From the NCBI GenBank assembly GCA_016180425.1, contig JACPBF010000001.1, positions 264,744 through 328,743 on the forward strand: a stretch of DNA of 64,000 nt, in the 5' to 3' direction. A program made the position numbers and the translations under genes. Below are positions 60,813 to 64,000 of this stretch, piece by piece (position 1 is the stretch's first letter; each line of letters opens with the position of its first letter). The DNA is from Elusimicrobiota bacterium. GTDB taxonomy: Bacteria; Elusimicrobiota; Elusimicrobia; 2-02-FULL-39-32. The notes below the pieces were generated by a model. It was not told the DNA's origin and did not search any database. It saw only the letters and a list, made by a program, of their open reading frames with translations.

Positions 60813-61553
60813 ATGAGGGTTGAAAAAACTTTACTATATGCTGGGCTTCTTTTCTTTGTGTCCTGTCAAGACAAAAAAATTAGTTCTAGCGAATCTCTTG
60901 TGAACCAGCCTGATTTCTCTCAACAAAGAAAAAAGATGGTCCTAGAGCAGGTGATCCAGAGAAAAATTAAGGACACTAAAGTGATAAAAGCTCTGGAAAA
61001 AGTCCCCAGGCATCTATTTATCCCTAAGGAATCTGGGAGCCAGGCCTATGAAGATAAACCAGTTTCCATAGGTTTTCAACAGACCATCTCCCAACCCTAC
61101 ATCGTGGCTTTAATGACAGAGGTCTTAAACTTAAAACCTGGGGAAAAGGTCTTAGAAATTGGCACTGGTTCGGGTTATCAAGCCGCGCTCTTAGCAGAAC
61201 TGGGCGCAGAAACTTATTCCATAGAAATTATTCCAGAGTTAGCTAAGTTTGCTCTGGAAAATTTAAAACAAACTGGTTATGAAAAGGTTCAGGTCAAAAC
61301 AGGGGATGGCTATTTAGGATGGAAGGAATTCTCCCCATTTGACGCGATTATTGTTACTTGCGCTCCAGAAGATGTTCCTCCGGCTTTATTAGAACAACTT
61401 AAAGAAGAAGGAAGAATGGTTATTCCAATAGGTCCTTCAGGCGAGGTTCAAGAACTTTTGCTGCTTAAAAAATCAAAAGGCAGACTTCATAAAGAATCTC
61501 TTGCTCCTGTGCGGTTTGTGCCCATGGTGGGAGAGAATCCTAGAAAAAAATGA
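60813..61553 (+). CDS. pcm: Protein-L-isoaspartate O-methyltransferase with lipoprotein signal
   Basis: Pcm methylates L-isoaspartyl residues to start repair of damaged proteins. The core is intact: EKVPRHLFIP, the QTISQPYIVA segment, SAM motif VLEIGTGSGYQAALLAELG and the C-terminal DAIIVTCAPEDVP and VPMVGE. Unusually, the start MRVEKTLLYAGLLFFVSC forms a signal peptide with a lipobox-like FVSC, so the enzyme may be a lipoprotein facing the periplasm. Start 60813 is preferred to 60783 because a TATACT box overlaps the latter. It is probably the first gene of a run into the MEMO1-family gene at the window end. Confidence 0.9.
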   Translation: MRVEKTLLYAGLLFFVSCQDKKISSSESLVNQPDFSQQRKKMVLEQVIQRKIKDTKVIKALEKVPRHLFIPKESGSQAYEDKPVSIGFQQTISQPYIVALMTEVLNLKPGEKVLEIGTGSGYQAALLAELGAETYSIEIIPELAKFALENLKQTGYEKVQVKTGDGYLGWKEFSPFDAIIVTCAPEDVPPALLEQLKEEGRMVIPIGPSGEVQELLLLKKSKGRLHKESLAPVRFVPMVGENPRKK

Positions 61554-61620
61554 AAAATGAGAAAAAATTTAAATATTGCATTTATGCCTCCCTTTAAACA
61601 CGCGCCCATCTAATCTTAGA

Positions 61621-62160
61621 ATGAATAAAACGATTTTATTCTTTTATTTTCTCTTTATAGCCCTGCTGCTTTCAAATTTTAAAATGAAAGCGATTGCGCA
61701 AGAAGATCTTTACTCATTCCCTAAAATTGAAGAAGAAAACACAAAAAAAATAGTTGAAAAAAAAAGCTTGGATCCTTTTATAGAGACCCTGGTCCAAAAA
61801 TTCTCATCGGATGAAAAACTTTTAAGCGAATCTGTTTCCAAAGGGTTTGGCAGAAGAGAGCTAATCCGCTTAATTCTAATGGCAAAAAAATCTGGAAAAT
61901 CTTTGGAAGAATTAATCAAAGAAAGAGAAAAAGGAACAGGCCTTAAAAAAATCGCTGAATCTTTAAAATTGGACCATTCTCTGATTCGCAAGGAAGCTCT
62001 TGCAACTTATAAAGAAATTGAGATAAATTTAGAAAAAAGAATAAAGGAAAAGCCTCCTTCTCCTCCAACAGCTGGAATCGCTGAGCAGTTGGATAAAAAA
62101 GGCGCTTCTTATTCTTTATTAAACTCCACAGATTCAACAGAATCTGGGAAAAAAAGATGA
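61621..62160 (+). CDS. Exported protein of unknown function
   Basis: A 179-residue protein beginning MNKTILFFYFLFIALLL, a signal peptide or anchor ending near AIAQ. The remaining sequence is charged and helical, with repeated Lys/Glu stretches (SGKSLEELIKEREKGTGLKKI), and has no motif I know. The longer frame from 61576 would add 15 residues before the signal, so I start at 61621. Its stop overlaps the sppA start by four bases (ATGA), tying it to the envelope protease. Confidence 0.65.
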   Translation: MNKTILFFYFLFIALLLSNFKMKAIAQEDLYSFPKIEEENTKKIVEKKSLDPFIETLVQKFSSDEKLLSESVSKGFGRRELIRLILMAKKSGKSLEELIKEREKGTGLKKIAESLKLDHSLIRKEALATYKEIEINLEKRIKEKPPSPPTAGIAEQLDKKGASYSLLNSTDSTESGKKR

Positions 62161-63107
62161 GAGAAAATAAAAAAAGTTTGCTCTTGATCCTAACCCTTTA
62201 TGGCTTGGCTGTATTGATTGGTCTTGGGCAGCTATTTTGTAAACCAAAAAATGGAGCAAGGGATTTTCAGTTTCTTTCATTTTTCTCAAAAATTAAAGAA
62301 CCGCAGCCTGTCATTGCCATAGTGCCTCTTTATGGAGTCATCTCCATCTCCAATGATTCCTGGCATTCTAAAAATTCAGCAGATCAAGTAGTTAAAAAAT
62401 TAAAAAAAATCTCTGAAGATAGAGATATAAAAGCCGTGGTTCTAAGGATTAACTCGCCCGGCGGCAGCGTGGGAGCGGTGCAAGAAATTTATGATGAGGT
62501 CTGGAGATTAAAAAGATCAGGCAAAAAAGTGATCGCTTCCATGGGGGAAGTAGCTGCCTCTGGCGGTTACTATATCGCCTCTGCGGCAGACAAAATTATC
62601 GCAGACCCGGGAACCATTACTGGATCCATAGGCGTGATTTTTAAAATTGGAAATTTACAGGAACTATTTAAAAAAATAGGAGTAAGGGTGGAAACCATAC
62701 AATCAAAAGAGCACAAAGACATTGGCTCCCCTTTTAGGCAAATGACAGAAAAAGAAAGAGAGATTATCCGCTCCATTATTAATGACGCGTATAACCAATT
62801 TATTGAGGCGATCTTAAAAGGGAGAAAAATGGAAAAAGCAAAGCTGCTGGAGTTGGCTGACGGCAGGATTTTTTCTGGAGCCCAGGCCAAAGAAGCTGGT
62901 TTAATTGATGAACTTGGCAATTTAGAAGCAGCAATCCTTAAAGCTGGGGAAATCTCTGGATTGAAAGAAAAACCAAAAATTTTGAGAGAGGAAGACCCTT
63001 TTGAAAAATTCTTTTCTATTCTAAAAAGTGAAAATAAAGGAAAACTCTGGGAAGAACCTCTAAATAAATTTGGAGTGAGGTTTGCCTATTTATGGGATTA
63101 CAACTAA
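62157..63107 (+). CDS. sppA: Signal peptide peptidase SppA (S49 family)
   Basis: SppA degrades cleaved signal peptides in the membrane. One N-terminal membrane segment is followed by the S49 core: AVVLRINSPGGSVGAVQEI and VIASMGEVAASGGYYIAS with the nucleophile Ser135. The general-base lysine is expected in the IQSKEHKDIGSPF segment. The TGSIGVIFKIGNL segment and the LADGRIFSGAQAKEAGLIDELG segment complete the family. The 316-residue length is the short (single-domain) form. Overlaps the following membrane-protein gene by 16 bases. Confidence 0.94.
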   Translation: MRENKKSLLLILTLYGLAVLIGLGQLFCKPKNGARDFQFLSFFSKIKEPQPVIAIVPLYGVISISNDSWHSKNSADQVVKKLKKISEDRDIKAVVLRINSPGGSVGAVQEIYDEVWRLKRSGKKVIASMGEVAASGGYYIASAADKIIADPGTITGSIGVIFKIGNLQELFKKIGVRVETIQSKEHKDIGSPFRQMTEKEREIIRSIINDAYNQFIEAILKGRKMEKAKLLELADGRIFSGAQAKEAGLIDELGNLEAAILKAGEISGLKEKPKILREEDPFEKFFSILKSENKGKLWEEPLNKFGVRFAYLWDYN

Positions 63108-63655
63108 TAGAAAATATTTTAGATCTTATTTTTAACCCGAATGAAACCCTGCTTAAAATTAAACAAGGTTCAAACCTTAGAGAATCGTTTTTAATATTTA
63201 TAACTTCATTCTTTTCTTTATTTTTAAGCGTTTTTTTATCCTGCCCTGTTTCTTTTACAATTTTCAAGTTTTCTATCCTATTCCTAATTGGAACGGTTCT
63301 ACTCTTCTTTGTTTTGTCTTTAAAAGTCATGTGGATCCATTTCGGGGCGCAAATCTTAAAAAGAGATTTTGAAGAAAAAATTATGGACTTCCTTATTCTA
63401 TCCCCCTATAGTTTCATTCCCTTTTACCTGTTTTTTCCTTTTACATTAATTTTACAAGGAACCAACGCCTTTTTTCTTATCTTGATTTGCCTATTTTTTA
63501 TATTTTGGACCTTTCTTCTTTCTGTAAAAGCTATTCAAATTGTTTATTCTGTATCATTCTTTAAAGCAACCCTCTTAGAATTTTCACCTCTTTTTCTTTT
63601 TCCCTGCTTCTTTCTTTTTACCGCATTTTTTCTGTTTTTAGTTAAAAACCTCTGA
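63092..63655 (+). CDS. YIP1-family-like membrane protein
   Basis: A 187-residue integral membrane protein with about five hydrophobic segments. The N-terminus (ILDLIFNPNETLLKIKQGSNLRESFLI) resembles the YIP1-domain start seen in bacterial proteins of this size. No enzymatic motif. It overlaps sppA by 16 bases, suggesting a role near the envelope protease, but the function is unknown. The next gene starts five bases after its stop. Confidence 0.65.
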   Translation: MGLQLIENILDLIFNPNETLLKIKQGSNLRESFLIFITSFFSLFLSVFLSCPVSFTIFKFSILFLIGTVLLFFVLSLKVMWIHFGAQILKRDFEEKIMDFLILSPYSFIPFYLFFPFTLILQGTNAFFLILICLFFIFWTFLLSVKAIQIVYSVSFFKATLLEFSPLFLFPCFFLFTAFFLFLVKNL

Positions 63656-63659
63656 CTTT

Positions 63660-64000
63660 ATGCCTCTGCGTAAAGCTTACTGTCCCCTTTGGTATCCAAA
63701 AACTTTAGATGAAATTAAAAAATATTTAACAACCCCTTCTTTAAAATCTAAAAAGCAATTCTTTTTTGCTTTAGCGCCTCATGCCGGGTGGATCTATTCA
63801 GGAAAAATAGCCGGCAAGGTTTATTCTCAAATCTCGCAAACGGATACGGTCATCATTTTAGGCACCAATCATACTGGCTTAGGAAGTCCTACAAGCCTAT
63901 TTCCTGAGGGAGAATGGGAAATGCCTTTAGGCCCAATAAAGATAGCATCTGAATTTTCTTTGGAACTCCTTCAAAACTCTAAACAGATTAAAGCGGATAT
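63660..64000 (+). CDS. AmmeMemoRadiSam system protein B / MEMO1 family (3' partial)
   Basis: Not a complete ORF here: the frame opens at ATG 63660 (MPLRKAYCPLWYPK) and runs to the window end. It shows the MEMO1 core APHAGWIYSGKIAGKVYSQ, VIILGTNHTGLG and SLFPEGEWEMPLG. These proteins are related to dioxygenase-like folds and are usually encoded with a radical-SAM protein and an AMMECR1 protein, the AmmeMemoRadiSam set; the partners would be downstream, out of view. Confidence 0.88.
   Translation, partial: MPLRKAYCPLWYPKTLDEIKKYLTTPSLKSKKQFFFALAPHAGWIYSGKIAGKVYSQISQTDTVIILGTNHTGLGSPTSLFPEGEWEMPLGPIKIASEFSLELLQNSKQIKAD

Overview
The window reads as a moderately AT-rich (roughly 37-38% GC by eye) chromosomal segment of a Gram-negative-type bacterium. 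It has OmpA and PorV-like outer-membrane proteins, lipobox-bearing exported proteins and SppA. The DUF4912 - GH57 branching-enzyme pair, the PorV/sorting-domain pair, a ferredoxin-fused EtfA and very large secreted ORFs together suggest Candidatus Omnitrophota or a related PVC-side candidate phylum. That placement is inference from gene content; the window has no rRNA. I see no integrase, transposase, phage gene or CRISPR array.

Layout. 1-1.15 kb: 3' part of etfA with an N-terminal [4Fe-4S] ferredoxin module. 1.15-7.5 kb (minus): two polytopic GT-C-like membrane proteins, queD, a methyltransferase, a PTR1/FolM-type pteridine reductase and queC. 7.55-7.78 kb: a 225-bp long-stem inverted repeat that overlaps the 3' end of comEC; comEC and comEA follow on the minus strand. 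10.8-20.1 kb (plus): smc, a phosphoesterase, an OmpA-family protein, then the riboflavin genes ribD-ribE-ribBA-ribH-nusB. 20.3-28.5 kb: ligA, a ferredoxin, nfo, a zinc dehydrogenase with bcp, recX-purH and an exported unknown. 29.0-35.8 kb (minus): a PorV-like protein and an about 1,900-residue surface protein with five IPT/TIG-like repeats, one Fn3-like domain and a C-terminal sorting-type domain. 36.2-42.8 kb (plus): DUF4912, GH57 branching enzyme and a small beta-rich protein, then alaS with a tRNA-Arg(CCG) starting on the base after its stop codon, and an unknown gene.

42.9-51.4 kb (minus) is the most system-like part. It encodes a eukaryote-like myo-inositol-phosphate synthase, a CDP-alcohol transferase resembling di-inositol-phosphate-phosphate synthase with a degenerate nucleotidyltransferase-like N-terminus, a Gfo/Idh oxidoreductase, a class III aminotransferase, an ATP-grasp enzyme, a sugar-type nucleotidyltransferase, a HAD phosphatase and a GT4 glycosyltransferase. 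Five of these genes are spaced by a few bases or overlap. A pathway through CDP-inositol to a modified, possibly aminated, phosphoinositol product is a reasonable but unproven reading.

51.5-60.4 kb (minus): a small exported protein and an 8.3-kb ORF (2,775 codons). The large ORF combines a ChaN/EreA-like domain, four copies of a beta-sandwich-like repeat, two internal lipobox-like segments and a Pro/Thr-rich linker. Its 5' end overlaps a plus-strand consensus promoter followed by two hairpins, a candidate antisense small RNA. The upstream region carries a tandem 40-bp repeat and a 12-bp palindrome. 60.8-64 kb (plus): a lipoprotein-type Pcm, an exported unknown, sppA, a YIP1-like membrane protein and the start of an AmmeMemoRadiSam protein B (MEMO1) gene cut by the window end.
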